From Mesobacterium_A hydrothermale (GTDB lineage: Bacteria > Pseudomonadota > Alphaproteobacteria > Rhodobacterales > Rhodobacteraceae): DNA of 64,000 bases. Shown here piece by piece: positions 42,017 to 51,012 of this stretch. The position numbers and the translations under genes are program-made. The notes beneath the pieces were generated by a model. It made no database searches. It worked only from the letters and a program-made list of their open reading frames with translations, and was not told the DNA's origin. Location of the stretch: the NCBI RefSeq assembly GCF_035818635.1, contig NZ_JAYLLH010000002.1, positions 124,001-188,000 of the forward strand, read 5' to 3'. Positions within the stretch are counted from its first letter, which is position 1, and each line of letters starts with the position of its first letter.

Positions 42017-42736
42017 ATGTCCATCGCGTGGCACGAGATCCGTGATCACCTCATGTTGTCATCTTCAACTCTTAATTTTCAAAGGAACTTCGAAGCCCTT
42101 CGGCGCAACAGCGAAACGCTCGCGCGTTTCGCTGATCCGGCTGCATTGCTGGATACGCTGCACGTTGGTAGCTGCGGCCCGAATGAGAAAAACCGGTTTC
42201 TGGTAGCACTGGTCGGGGCCGCACAGTCTGGCGACGCGACCTCCGATTGTGCCCTGACGCTGATGCTGCTGGCGCTCTGGCCGGGGCTGGATGCCGTTCG
42301 GCGCAGATCGATGTGGCGCAGGATCGGCACCGGCGACGAGGTTGCATCCGAAATCCTGGCCAGGGCGTCCGAGGCCATTCGGGGTCTGGATCTGCAGCGG
42401 GTCAACTGGATCGCGGCAACCATCCTGCGGAACATCGAGCGCGACCTGATCAGAACGCGCCAACGCGAGGACCGGCACCAGAGCCTCCGTAGTGATACCG
42501 ATCCCGACGAAATCCCGACTGACGGTGAAGCGTCAGCCATCGCAAGTCCCGCACTGCTCCACCGCGATCTCGTCCGCATCATCGGCAAGGATGCTGATCT
42601 GGTGATCCGTGTGGCCGTCGACGGGTTCTCGCAGGCCGAAGTCGCATCGGAGTTGGGGCTGTCTGAGGCGGCCACGCGCAAACGCTATCAGCGGGCGACC
42701 CGGCGTCTGCGCGATACCCTGCAAGAATTTCGCTGA
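42017..42736 (+). CDS. sigma-70-like phage transcription regulator
   Basis: A 239-residue protein (start uncertain: ATG 42017, or 42053). The C-terminal SQAEVASELGLSEAATRKRY followed by QRATRRLRDTL is a sigma-70 region 4-type helix-turn-helix. The middle has RNIERDLIRTRQREDRHQSL, which resembles a degenerate region 2. It could be a phage transcription factor driving later genes; the 99 bp upstream (41918-42016) may hold a promoter. Exact role unknown. Confidence 0.7.
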   Translation: MSIAWHEIRDHLMLSSSTLNFQRNFEALRRNSETLARFADPAALLDTLHVGSCGPNEKNRFLVALVGAAQSGDATSDCALTLMLLALWPGLDAVRRRSMWRRIGTGDEVASEILARASEAIRGLDLQRVNWIAATILRNIERDLIRTRQREDRHQSLRSDTDPDEIPTDGEASAIASPALLHRDLVRIIGKDADLVIRVAVDGFSQAEVASELGLSEAATRKRYQRATRRLRDTLQEFR

Positions 42737-42820
42737 TCGGGTGTCCCGATCCCTGCTGCGCGGTGGCTTTTCCCATTCAGACGCCACCGCGCGCCCCACT
42801 CAAACCGAAAGTCGATCCGC

Positions 42821-43066
42821 ATGATCCGCAAAGCCGACCTCTTGTCCGCAGACCTCAAGCGCATCCCCGGCCTCTACCGCCGCTGGGAGCTGCCGGAAAT
42901 CCTGAAAAACCACCGCACCTACCGCATCGAGAAGGCTGGCACCCATCAGGATGGGACCACGCTTATCGCCATCTATGCCGACGGTGCCAACCCCGACACT
43001 GCCTCGCCCGATGACACCGACCCGCCCGTGGCTCTGCCTGGGACGAGTTCGTCGGGGCGTGGGTAG
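42821..43066 (+). CDS. small phage protein, unknown
   Basis: An 81-residue protein. The N-terminal block RKADLLSADLKRIPGLYRRW and ILKNHRTYRIEKAG suggests a small mixed fold; the C-terminal ~25 residues are Asp/Pro-rich and disordered. I do not recognise the family. It lies 18 bp upstream of the next gene in the early operon. The 84 bp before it hold no gene. Confidence 0.6.
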   Translation: MIRKADLLSADLKRIPGLYRRWELPEILKNHRTYRIEKAGTHQDGTTLIAIYADGANPDTASPDDTDPPVALPGTSSSGRG

Positions 43067-43090
43067 AGGCCTGAAAAGGAGATCATGTTC

Positions 43091-43438
43091 ATGGATATCA
43101 TACCCAGCATCACGGTTCGCAGTCGTCACCCTCTCAGCGAGATCGAATTCTGTGCCTGGGTGGCGCAGGCCGCTCCCGGTGACCGGCTTGAGTATCACTG
43201 CGGCTTTCTCGTGCTCGACACTTTCGCGCTGTTTTCTCGGCTCGACGATCAGGGCCGCAGCGAACTTTGCAAGCTGGCTGGGCGGGCATTTTGGACTGCC
43301 GAACAGGGGCTTGTGCATCTGGTGCAGGAGCGCGTGGGGCCCGATCAGTTCGCCTACATCGCCGTCGCCCGGCCCAAGCCGAAAGCCGCTGCCGTCTCGC
43401 TGCCCGAGTTGTTGCTCGCCGAACAGGAGGCCGCGTGA
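43091..43438 (+). CDS. small phage protein, unknown
   Basis: A 115-residue protein. ATG 43091 sits 9 nt after AGGAG; an in-frame ATG at 43085 is only 3 nt after it and less likely. The sequence has two short hydrophobic strands (LEYHCGFLVLDTFALF) and a C-terminal helix ending LPELLLAEQEAA. The stop overlaps the next start (TGATG). No domain recognised; conserved position in the operon suggests an early phage function. Confidence 0.65.
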   Translation: MDIIPSITVRSRHPLSEIEFCAWVAQAAPGDRLEYHCGFLVLDTFALFSRLDDQGRSELCKLAGRAFWTAEQGLVHLVQERVGPDQFAYIAVARPKPKAAAVSLPELLLAEQEAA

Positions 43439-43971
43439 TGTCCGCATTCCAATCCTTTTTCACCGATCACGGAGACCCTTTCATGCCATTCCCCGAGAAC
43501 ACACCCACACCGGATGATCTACCTCAGCTGAGCGCGGCCGAGATCGCCGATTTGCCGGTTGAATTGCTGGCCACCCTGCAGCGCGAGATTGATGAGCGCC
43601 TGAAGTTGGTCAAATCGGCCAAGGCCCGGCTCGATAGTGCGCTGACCGTGCGCTACGCCAGCCGCGCCACCGAAGAGCGCTTGGCCGCTGGTAAGGACGC
43701 CGGAACAATCCGGTTTGACGATGGTGATTTCACCGTGGTCGCTGATCTGCCGAAGCGGGTGGATTGGGATCAGGACCAGTTGGCCGACATTGTCGCGCGC
43801 ATCCGCGATGCCGGTGACGATCCCGCCGAATATGTCGATCTGGCCTACAAGGTGCCCGAGCGTAAATTCGCGGCCTGGCCCGAGGCGATCCGTCAGGGCT
43901 TTGAGCCCGCACGCACCGTGCGCCCCGGCACGCTGAAAATCGAGCTTCAGGCGCAGGGAGGGCAGCAATGA
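43438..43971 (+). CDS. phage early protein with N-terminal coiled coil
   Basis: A 177-residue protein. Residues ~40-72 form a heptad-like helix (LLATLQREIDERLKLVKSAK) and the remainder contains GDFTVVADLPKRVDWDQDQL and YVDLAYKVPERKFAAWPEAI. No enzymatic motif seen. It lies directly before the Sak4-like gene with a 4-nt overlap (43968-43971), so it is likely part of the recombination module, perhaps a loader or cofactor; that is inference. Confidence 0.68.
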   Translation: MSAFQSFFTDHGDPFMPFPENTPTPDDLPQLSAAEIADLPVELLATLQREIDERLKLVKSAKARLDSALTVRYASRATEERLAAGKDAGTIRFDDGDFTVVADLPKRVDWDQDQLADIVARIRDAGDDPAEYVDLAYKVPERKFAAWPEAIRQGFEPARTVRPGTLKIELQAQGGQQ

Positions 43972-44843
43972 GCCTCCCGATCATCAGCGCCGACGAACGT
44001 CTGTCTGAGCCACGCGGCATCAAAGGCTGCATCTTCGGCAAGAGCGGAATTGGCAAAACCAGCCTGCTCTGGACCCTCGATCCAGAGCGTACTCTGTTCA
44101 TGGATCTTGAAGCGGGCGATCTTGCGATCGAGGGCTGGACGGGTGACAGCATCCGGCCGCGCACCTGGACGGAATGCCGGGATTTCGCGGTGTTCATCGG
44201 TGGGCCCAACCCGGCTTTGCGGGATGAGCAGCCTTACAGCCCGGCGCACTATGCCGCTGTCTGCGACCGCTTCGGTGATCCGGCAGAACTCGATCGCTAC
44301 GACACCATCTTCGTGGACTCGATCACCGTCGCCGGGCGGCTATGTTTCGGCTGGTGCAAGGGCCAGCCCGAAGCGCTGTCGGAGAAGACCGGTAAGCCCG
44401 ATGTGCGCGGTGCCTACGGGCTCCATGGCCGCGAGATGATCGGCTGGCTCACCCATCTGCAGCACACGCGGGCCAAGAATGTCTGGTTCGTCGGGATCCT
44501 CGACGAGAAGCTCGACGACTTCAATCGCAAGATCTTCCAGCCGCAGATCGACGGCTCGAAGACCGGGCTGGAACTGCCGGGGATCGTCGATGAGGTGATC
44601 ACGATGGCAGAGTTGCCGTCTGACGGCGGCGATCCCTACCGCGCCTTTGTTTGCCACACGATCAATCCCTGGGGCTTTCCGGCGAAGGATCGCTCCGGTC
44701 GGCTCACCCAAGTCGAAGAGCCCCATCTCGGCCGCCTGATGGCGAAAATTCGGACGCCCGCGACCCCGCCAACGGATCGCCTGACCTACGCTCCGCCGCC
44801 TGCCGAACCGGCCGGTGCCGACCAATCCCAACCGCAATCCTGA
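43968..44843 (+). CDS. Sak4-like RecA-fold ATPase (phage recombination)
   Basis: A 291-residue ATPase of the AAA_24/Sak4 type. Walker A is FGKSGIGKTSLLWTL (residues 23-37) and Walker B is DTIFVDSITVAG. LFMDLEAGDLAIEGW is the usual strand-loop after the P-loop. These RecA-like proteins act with a phage single-strand-binding protein in homologous annealing. GGGAGGGCAGCA before ATG 43968 is a strong ribosome binding site. The next gene encodes a candidate SSB-like partner. Confidence 0.82.
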   Translation: MSLPIISADERLSEPRGIKGCIFGKSGIGKTSLLWTLDPERTLFMDLEAGDLAIEGWTGDSIRPRTWTECRDFAVFIGGPNPALRDEQPYSPAHYAAVCDRFGDPAELDRYDTIFVDSITVAGRLCFGWCKGQPEALSEKTGKPDVRGAYGLHGREMIGWLTHLQHTRAKNVWFVGILDEKLDDFNRKIFQPQIDGSKTGLELPGIVDEVITMAELPSDGGDPYRAFVCHTINPWGFPAKDRSGRLTQVEEPHLGRLMAKIRTPATPPTDRLTYAPPPAEPAGADQSQPQS

Positions 44844-44862
44844 CCAGAAAAGGAGGTTCCCC

Positions 44863-45471
44863 ATGGGTTCCTGGAACGATTTCAACGACGCGCAGAGCAA
44901 TACCAACCTCATCCCCAAGGGCACACTGGCCAAGGTGCGCCTGACCATCCGCCCCGGCGGCTTCGACGACGCCTCGCAGGGCTGGACTGGCGGCTATGCC
45001 ACGCGCGGCTCCACCGGCGCGGTGTACCTCAACGGCGAGTTCACCGTGACCGAGGGGCAATATGCCCGGCGCAAGATCTTCACGCTGATTGGACTGCATA
45101 GCCCCAAGGGGCCTGACTGGGCCAATATGGGCCGCAGCCTGGTACGCGGAATGCTGAACTCGGCGCGCGGGATTTCCGACAAGGACATGTCGCCGGAAGC
45201 GCAGGCCGCGCGGAGGATCAACGGTTTCGCCGATCTGGATGGGATCGAGTTCGTCGCCCGCATCGATATCGGCGCCGATGCCAGCGGTGACGACAAAAAC
45301 GAGATCCGCAGCGCGGTGACGCCCGATCACCGTGACTATGCGCAGATCATGGGCACGGCGCCGCTTCAGTTCAGCGGCAATGCCCCGCAGCAGGATACCG
45401 CCGCCGCGCCCCAATCCAACCAGTCAGCAGCCAACCCCGGTGCCCCCGGGCGGCCCAGCTGGGCGCAGTAA
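44863..45471 (+). CDS. putative single-strand-binding protein (DUF669-like)
   Basis: A 202-residue protein. The middle is strand-rich (GSTGAVYLNGEFTVTEGQYA, RRKIFTLIGLHS, then LVRGMLNSARGIS) and the C-terminus is an acidic, Gln/Pro-rich tail, a layout seen in phage SSB-like proteins paired with Sak4 recombinases. The assignment rests mainly on position beside the Sak4-like gene. AAAAGGAGG precedes ATG 44863. Confidence 0.6.
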   Translation: MGSWNDFNDAQSNTNLIPKGTLAKVRLTIRPGGFDDASQGWTGGYATRGSTGAVYLNGEFTVTEGQYARRKIFTLIGLHSPKGPDWANMGRSLVRGMLNSARGISDKDMSPEAQAARRINGFADLDGIEFVARIDIGADASGDDKNEIRSAVTPDHRDYAQIMGTAPLQFSGNAPQQDTAAAPQSNQSAANPGAPGRPSWAQ

Positions 45472-45483
45472 GGGGGATCGAGC

Positions 45484-47166
45484 ATGCGCCTGCGTCCCCG
45501 CCAGAAGACCTTTGTCGAGCGCAGTGTTGCTGCACTCGGCCAGCACGGCAACACGCTTGGTGTGGCTCCCACCGGCGCGGGCAAAACGATCATGCTCTCG
45601 GCGGTCACCGGCGCGATGCTCGGTGATGGCGCCAAAGCTTGCGTGTTGGCGCATCGAGACGAACTGACGGCGCAGAACCGCGCCAAGTTCCAGCGCGTGG
45701 TGCCGGAGGTGTCCACCTCGGTGATCGATGCCACCGAAAAGTCCTGGGGCGGCGACGTCACCTTCGCCATGGTGCCGACGCTGGCTCGGGCCCCGAACCT
45801 GGCCGACATGCCGCGCCTCGACCTGCTTGTGATCGACGAGGCGCATCACGCGGTGGCGGACAGCTACCGACGCATCATCGACCGGGTGCGTGATGCCAAC
45901 CCGGATGCACGGATCTTCGGTGTGACGGCAACACCGACCCGGGGCGACAAGAAAGGACTGCGCGAGGTCTTCGACAATGTCGCCGACCAGGTGCGTCTGG
46001 GCGAGTTGATCGCGTCGGGTCACCTCGTGCCGCCGCGCACCTTCGTCATCGATGTTGGCGTGCAGGAGGAATTGAAATCGGTCTGCAAGACCAGCGCGGA
46101 TTTCGACATGACCGAGGTGGCGGACATCATGGACCGCGCGCCGGTCACCGACGAGGTGATCCGCCATTGGCGTGAGAAGGCAGGCGACAGGCAGACCGTC
46201 GTGTACTGTTCAACAGTCGCCCATGCGGACCATGTGACCGAGGCGTTCAAGGCGGCTGGTATTTCCGCCGAGCTGATCCATGGCGACTTGGCGGCCGAGG
46301 CCCGCAAGTCCATCCTTGCCGACTACACGGCAGGCGTCATCCGCGTGATCGTCAACGTCGCCGTGTTGACGGAAGGTTGGGATCACCCACCCACGTCTTG
46401 CGTCGTGCTGCTGCGGCCCAGCTCCTACAAATCCACCATGATCCAGATGGTCGGGCGCGGGTTGCGCACGGTCGATCCCGAGGAACACCCCGGCATCGTC
46501 AAGACCGACTGCGTGGTGCTGGATTTCGGGACCTCGAGCCTGATCCACGGCACGCTGGAACAGGATGTCGATCTGGACGGCAAGATCGCCACCGGTGACG
46601 CCCCGTCCAAATCCTGCCCGGCCTGCGCGGCGGAGATCCCGCTCGCCGCCACCGAATGCCCGCTCTGTGGCGAAGTCTTGCTGCAGGACGAAGGCGAGAC
46701 CGGCGCCGACGCTGCCCCGCTCTCGGGCTTTGTCATGACCGAGATCGACCTGCTGAAACGCTCGAGCTTCGCATGGGTCAATCTCTTCGGGACGGACGAT
46801 GCGCTGATGGCCACGGGTTTCACGGCCTGGGGCGGCATCTTCTGGATGGACGGGGTCTGGTACGCCATCGGCGGGGCCAAGGGCGAGCGGCCACGTCTTT
46901 TGGGCGTCGGCGAACGCACCGTCTGCCTCGCACAGGCCGATGATTGGCTGAACACCCACGAGAGCGACGAAAGCGCCTTCAAGACCAAGTCGTGGCTGCG
47001 CCAGCCACCGACGGACAAGCAGCTGAAATACCTGCCGCCCGAGTGCCGGCACGACTTCGGCCTGACGCGCTATCGCGCTTCTGCCCTGATGACCTTCGGC
47101 TTCAACAAACGCGCCATCCAGGCCGCCGTGAACGCGGTGGCCGGATCCGAACGGAGAGCGGCATGA
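45484..47166 (+). CDS. DEAD/DEAH-box helicase (phage replication)
   Basis: A 560-residue superfamily 2 helicase. Motif I GVAPTGAGKTIML, motif II VIDEAHHAVAD, motif III GVTATPTRG, and motif VI QMVGRGLRTVDP are intact. After the helicase core lies CPACAAEIPLAATECPLCGE, a C4 zinc ribbon. The C-terminal ~150 residues have SFAWVNLFGTDDALMATGF and similar blocks of an appended domain. The stop overlaps a small out-of-frame ATG and the next gene begins 4 nt later. It is part of the replication and recombination operon. Confidence 0.9.
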   Translation: MRLRPRQKTFVERSVAALGQHGNTLGVAPTGAGKTIMLSAVTGAMLGDGAKACVLAHRDELTAQNRAKFQRVVPEVSTSVIDATEKSWGGDVTFAMVPTLARAPNLADMPRLDLLVIDEAHHAVADSYRRIIDRVRDANPDARIFGVTATPTRGDKKGLREVFDNVADQVRLGELIASGHLVPPRTFVIDVGVQEELKSVCKTSADFDMTEVADIMDRAPVTDEVIRHWREKAGDRQTVVYCSTVAHADHVTEAFKAAGISAELIHGDLAAEARKSILADYTAGVIRVIVNVAVLTEGWDHPPTSCVVLLRPSSYKSTMIQMVGRGLRTVDPEEHPGIVKTDCVVLDFGTSSLIHGTLEQDVDLDGKIATGDAPSKSCPACAAEIPLAATECPLCGEVLLQDEGETGADAAPLSGFVMTEIDLLKRSSFAWVNLFGTDDALMATGFTAWGGIFWMDGVWYAIGGAKGERPRLLGVGERTVCLAQADDWLNTHESDESAFKTKSWLRQPPTDKQLKYLPPECRHDFGLTRYRASALMTFGFNKRAIQAAVNAVAGSERRAA

Positions 47167-47169
47167 CCC

Positions 47170-47580
47170 ATGAAACCTTCAGCCTCTATCACAGCCGAGG
47201 AGCGGCGTATTCTCTGGCATCCTCGTGGCACGCTCTGTGCTGTCTGCCGGCAACCCACGCGTGGTTTTGGCTGGCGCGATCCGGTCCGATCGAAACAGCC
47301 CCGGCCATCGGTCTGGTTCTGCTCGATGCCCTGCCAAGGCTTCTGGACGCGTTTGGCGCGGGAGCGTTTTGCCATGGTTGATCTGACCGAAGAGGAACGC
47401 GCTGCCATCACTGCCACCATGAAACGCGTGGCACTCCTGATGGAGGAAATCGGCTGGCAGACCGCACTTGCGGACCTGACAGAGGCGCAGGTGCGCGCCC
47501 TGATCGAGGAGGCAGTCGAGGGTTTCCGCGAGGCCATGGCCGACATTGCCAAATCAAACGCGCCGGAGATCCCGTTTTGA
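47170..47580 (+). CDS. DUF6511-like zinc-ribbon protein
   Basis: A 136-residue protein with CAVCRQPTRGFGWRD and FCSMPCQGFW, a four-Cys pair typical of a zinc ribbon, then a helical region with LTEEERAAITATMKRVALLM. It matches DUF6511 as I recall it (family number from memory). The last 3 nt overlap the TTG start of the Cas4-like gene. Function unknown; the zinc ribbon and context suggest nucleic-acid binding. Confidence 0.75.
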   Translation: MKPSASITAEERRILWHPRGTLCAVCRQPTRGFGWRDPVRSKQPRPSVWFCSMPCQGFWTRLARERFAMVDLTEEERAAITATMKRVALLMEEIGWQTALADLTEAQVRALIEEAVEGFREAMADIAKSNAPEIPF

Positions 47581-48347
47581 CATTGGACTTCAATCACCGC
47601 CCCTCCATAGCCGAGCGGATCAACGCGCTCGTTGACGCGGCCCTAATTTCCGAGCGCGAGGCCACACCGCCTCGGACCTATCTCGGCGCCTCTCGCCTTG
47701 GGCATGCCTGCGAACGCGCGCTTCAGTTCGAATTTGCCGGTGCGCCAGTAGATGAAGGCGCGGCGTTCAGCGGCCAGACGCTGCGCATCTTCGCTATCGG
47801 TCACCAGCTCGAGGATCTGGCGATCCGCTGGCTGCGCGGCGCCGGGTTCGACCTATACACGCGCAAGGGCAACCGGCCAGATGGCGGCCAGTTCGGGTTC
47901 TCCGTCGCGGGCGGTCGCATCAGGGGCCATGTCGATGGGATCATCGCCGATGCCCCGGCAGCCCTTGGTCTGCGCGCCCCGGCGCTTTGGGAATGCAAGA
48001 CCATGAACGCCAAGAACTGGCGCGCCTGCGTCAAGGACGGGGTCACGGTTTCCAAGCGCGTCTATGCCGCCCAGATCGCGATCTATCAGGCCTATATGGA
48101 GCCTGCGGTGCCAGGGATTTCGACCGCACCGGCGTTGTTCACGGCGATCAACAAGGATACGGCAGAGCTCCACCACGAGCTTGTCCCCTTCGATGCCGAT
48201 CTGGCGCAGCGCATGTCCGACCGCGCCGTGCGGATCCTGCAAGCCGCCGACGCCGGTGAACTGCTGCCGCGCATCGCCTCTAACCGCGACTTCTTTGAAT
48301 GCCGCTTCTGCGCCCATGCCGAGCGGTGCTGGGGCCTCGCCAAATGA
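47577..48347 (+). CDS. Cas4/AddB-like PD-(D/E)xK nuclease with likely Fe-S cluster
   Basis: A 256-residue nuclease. The active site is GHVDGII (His118, Asp120) and WECKT (Glu139, Lys141). A Cys45 before the core and Cys242-x2-Cys245-x5-Cys251 after it reproduce the four-Cys iron-sulfur pattern of Cas4 and AddB. It could resect DNA ends for the Sak4 pathway. The start is TTG at 47577, overlapping the upstream stop as TTGA; no ATG is available nearby. It ends in ATGA overlapping the primase-helicase gene. Confidence 0.85.
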   Translation: MTLDFNHRPSIAERINALVDAALISEREATPPRTYLGASRLGHACERALQFEFAGAPVDEGAAFSGQTLRIFAIGHQLEDLAIRWLRGAGFDLYTRKGNRPDGGQFGFSVAGGRIRGHVDGIIADAPAALGLRAPALWECKTMNAKNWRACVKDGVTVSKRVYAAQIAIYQAYMEPAVPGISTAPALFTAINKDTAELHHELVPFDADLAQRMSDRAVRILQAADAGELLPRIASNRDFFECRFCAHAERCWGLAK

Positions 48348-50737
48348 CCGATGAGCCGATCGATCCCGACGAGGACGCGTCCATGCGCGACGATATGGTG
48401 GCCGATGCGCCCAAAGAGAATGTCGTACACTTCAACCCGTGGCGCGATTTCAACGACGCGGCACCGCAGATTGACGTGTTCGGCGATGAGCCGGACCCCG
48501 AGCAGATCGCCCAGTTCATGCAGGTCGTCTTTGGCTACTGCGATGGCCTGATCCCGGTCCGAAGCTTTATCGACAAGGGTCAGGGCATCGACGGCCGCCC
48601 GCATAACATCTGGCTCGAGGCGGACCGGGCCGCCCCCGAGAAGATGGCGACCTTCGCAACATGGGCCTCGCGCGAGGGAGCAGCGGTCTACGTGATCCCC
48701 GGCACCGTGGCCGCGTCCGGCCAGGCCAAGGCAGCGGAAATCCTGCAGATGCAAACCGTCGTGGTCGATCTCGACACCGGCGACATCGCTGCCAAGCGTG
48801 CGCACCTCGAACGCCACCTCGGCGCGCCGACCATGGTGGTGGAAAGCGGCGGCGTAACGCCCGAGGGCCAGCGGAAAGCTCACGTCTGGTGGATGCTGAC
48901 CGAGCCTGCGGAAGGTGAAGACATCGCCCGTGTCTGCCGTCTGCGCGGTGACATTGCCGCCAAGGTCGGCGGTGACATGCATTTCCGCTCGGCCCACCAG
49001 CCCATCCGCGTGGCGGGCTCTGTCTATTACAAGAACAGCCTGAAAACGCAGGTGCGTATTGTCGAGGTGAACGCCGGCCTCGAACGCGATCTGGCCGAGT
49101 TCATCGAAGCAGTCGCTGACATGCCGCCTGCGCCGGGCGTGTCGCTGCAGCCCGAGTTTACCCATTCCGACAAGCCCGCCTTGGACGAGGTGCTGGTGAC
49201 GCCAGTGCGTGAGGGCGCGCAAGACGATTGGTCTCGCTTCGAGGGAGCATCCGCCGCGATCGGCCATTTCATACGCATGGTCCACGAAGGCCGGATGACA
49301 AAAGACGAAGGCTGGGAAGGCATCTGCGGCTACAACGCCGCGATGCTGCGGCCGCAATGGCCGATCGAGCGGCTCAAGCGCGAGTCCGAGCGTCTTTGGG
49401 AGCGGCATGTTGAGAAATACGGACCGCCGCTGATCCGGCTGGTCTCCGGCGCACCGGGGCCACAGGACATGCCCGCCTTCACGCTGGGCGCGTTGCTGGA
49501 CGACCAGAGCCCCATGCCGGAGGACATCATTGCTCCGCGCGTGCTGACGCCCGGCGGGCTCTTGGTGCTGGGTGGCGCGCCCAAGGTGGGCAAAAGCGAC
49601 CTGCTGATCTCCTGGCTCGTGCACATGGCGGCAGGCGTGCCGTTCCTCGGCTTCACGCCGCCACGGCCGCTGCGGGTCTTCTATCTGCAGGCCGAGATCC
49701 AGTATCACTATCTGCGCGAACGTCTGAAGCAGATCGCGCTGCCACCAAAGGTGCTGGCCGCCGCGCGCGACACCTTCGTCGCCACGCCCAAGCTGAAGAT
49801 GCTGCTCGACAATGAGGGCAGCGTCCGCGTGGCGCGTGCTGTCCAGACCGCGTTCCCCGACGCGCCGCCCAACATCCTCTGCGTCGACCCGATCCGCAAT
49901 CTCTTCGACGGCGGACCCGATGGGGGAGGCGAGAATGACAACACCGCCATGATGTTCTTCCTAAAGGAACGCGTCGAGGTGCTGCGCGACCATATCGACG
50001 CCGACTGCGGGGTGATCCTGGTCCACCACACCAAGAAGCTCAGCAAGCAACAGGTGAAGGACGATCCCTTCCTCGCGCTCTCCGGCGCAAGTGCGCTGCG
50101 CGGCTTCTACACCTCCGGCCTGATCCTGCACCGACCCGATGAAGAAGCCCCAGAACGCAAGCTGGAAATTGAGCTCCGAAATGGTCCCGCGCTGCATGGC
50201 AAGCTGATCGACAAGATCGGCGGTAAATGGGTTGAGATAAACCCGATGAACGAGCGGCTGGTGCGCAAAGAGGTCGGGGCAAAGCACGACGCCGAACGCA
50301 ATCGCAAGCGGGATGTCATCTTGGACCTTCTGTTTGAGGAGGCCGCCGGCGGCCATCTCTACACGACCATGCAGTTCGCCGAGGCTTTCGAGAACCAGGG
50401 CGGGCTTGGCAGCAAATACACGATCCGCGAACGGTTGAGCGTGTTGGCCACCAAAGGCCATGTGAAATTCCTGCGCGATGGCAGCGCCTTTGGCTATCCG
50501 AAGGTCAGATCCCGCTTCGGATATCTGTGCGTCAATGGGATGCGGTTTCGCCCTGAAGAGCGTGTCGATCAGGAGACCGGAGAGGTCTTCGAAAACGCCG
50601 ATCCCGTCCTTCCCAGCCACTACAAATGCCCCAACTCCGGGGTCTGCATGGACGTCGAGAACCCGGCCGTTTGGGTCTATCCCGAGACGGTTTCAGAGGA
50701 CGATCTGGGCTCACTAACTCCTAAGAGTGAGGCCTAA
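48344..50737 (+). CDS. phage primase-helicase (AEP-like primase with RepA-like ATPase)
   Basis: A 797-residue protein. The N-terminal part resembles the RepB/AEP primase fold: VVVDLDTGD (Asp142, Asp144) and KAHVWWML (His180) are the metal-site motifs. A RepA-like (AAA_25) ATPase follows, Walker A LVLGGAPKVGKSDLL at ~407-421, Walker B ILCVDPIRNLFDG and VILVHHTKKLS. The C-terminal ~150 residues have a winged-helix appearance (FENQGGLGSKYTIRERLSVL). Start ATG at 48344 overlaps the nuclease stop. Iteron-like repeats begin inside its last codons. Confidence 0.88.
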   Translation: MTDEPIDPDEDASMRDDMVADAPKENVVHFNPWRDFNDAAPQIDVFGDEPDPEQIAQFMQVVFGYCDGLIPVRSFIDKGQGIDGRPHNIWLEADRAAPEKMATFATWASREGAAVYVIPGTVAASGQAKAAEILQMQTVVVDLDTGDIAAKRAHLERHLGAPTMVVESGGVTPEGQRKAHVWWMLTEPAEGEDIARVCRLRGDIAAKVGGDMHFRSAHQPIRVAGSVYYKNSLKTQVRIVEVNAGLERDLAEFIEAVADMPPAPGVSLQPEFTHSDKPALDEVLVTPVREGAQDDWSRFEGASAAIGHFIRMVHEGRMTKDEGWEGICGYNAAMLRPQWPIERLKRESERLWERHVEKYGPPLIRLVSGAPGPQDMPAFTLGALLDDQSPMPEDIIAPRVLTPGGLLVLGGAPKVGKSDLLISWLVHMAAGVPFLGFTPPRPLRVFYLQAEIQYHYLRERLKQIALPPKVLAAARDTFVATPKLKMLLDNEGSVRVARAVQTAFPDAPPNILCVDPIRNLFDGGPDGGGENDNTAMMFFLKERVEVLRDHIDADCGVILVHHTKKLSKQQVKDDPFLALSGASALRGFYTSGLILHRPDEEAPERKLEIELRNGPALHGKLIDKIGGKWVEINPMNERLVRKEVGAKHDAERNRKRDVILDLLFEEAAGGHLYTTMQFAEAFENQGGLGSKYTIRERLSVLATKGHVKFLRDGSAFGYPKVRSRFGYLCVNGMRFRPEERVDQETGEVFENADPVLPSHYKCPNSGVCMDVENPAVWVYPETVSEDDLGSLTPKSEA

Positions 50738-50881
50738 CTCCTATGTCCTCCCTAACTCCTGTCTCAATGAAATCAACAACTTACCCCACAAGAGGAGTTA
50801 GTGGCCGAACTCCTCCCCAACTCCTCCGAACTCCTCGTTTTTCGTTCTTGATCAGCGTGTTACCCGAAAAAGAGGAGTTAG
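50714..50881. repeat. cluster of AACTCCT iterons, candidate phage origin
   Basis: Eight copies of AACTCCT in 168 bp: direct at 50714, 50734, 50752 (extended CTAACTCCT), 50808, 50819 and 50829, and inverted as AGGAGTTAG at 50793 and 50873. Spacings of 10-20 bp are near one or two helical turns. The first copy lies in the end of the primase-helicase gene. An A/T-rich stretch (about 50836-50870) lies between the last copies. Iterons beside a rep gene are the usual form of a theta origin, so a replication origin is the best explanation. Confidence 0.6.
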
Positions 50882-50890
50882 TGTGGAAAG

Positions 50891-50911
50891 CCCCCATACT
50901 ACGTATGGGGG
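50891..50911. other. perfect hairpin CCCCCATAC/GTATGGGGG
   Basis: A 9-bp perfect stem around a 3-nt loop, 10 bp after the last iteron, with a second imperfect copy (CCCATACGTCGTGGGG at about 50945-50961). No T run follows, so it is more likely part of the origin or an operator than a terminator. The interval 50912-51012 is otherwise empty. Confidence 0.45.
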
Positions 50912-51012
50912 CCAACCAGCAGGTTTGGCCCCGTCCCATACGTCGTGGGGTATCCGCGCACGGGCCGATCTGCCCCGCACCTTTCACCTTTCGAGCAGCA
51001 ATGGAGATGACA

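Noticed and set aside
46944..47381. Frame overlapping the helicase end with ATGA at 47163
   Set aside because: The frame at 47170 has paired Cys motifs and a normal composition, so the ATGA at 47163 is coincidental.
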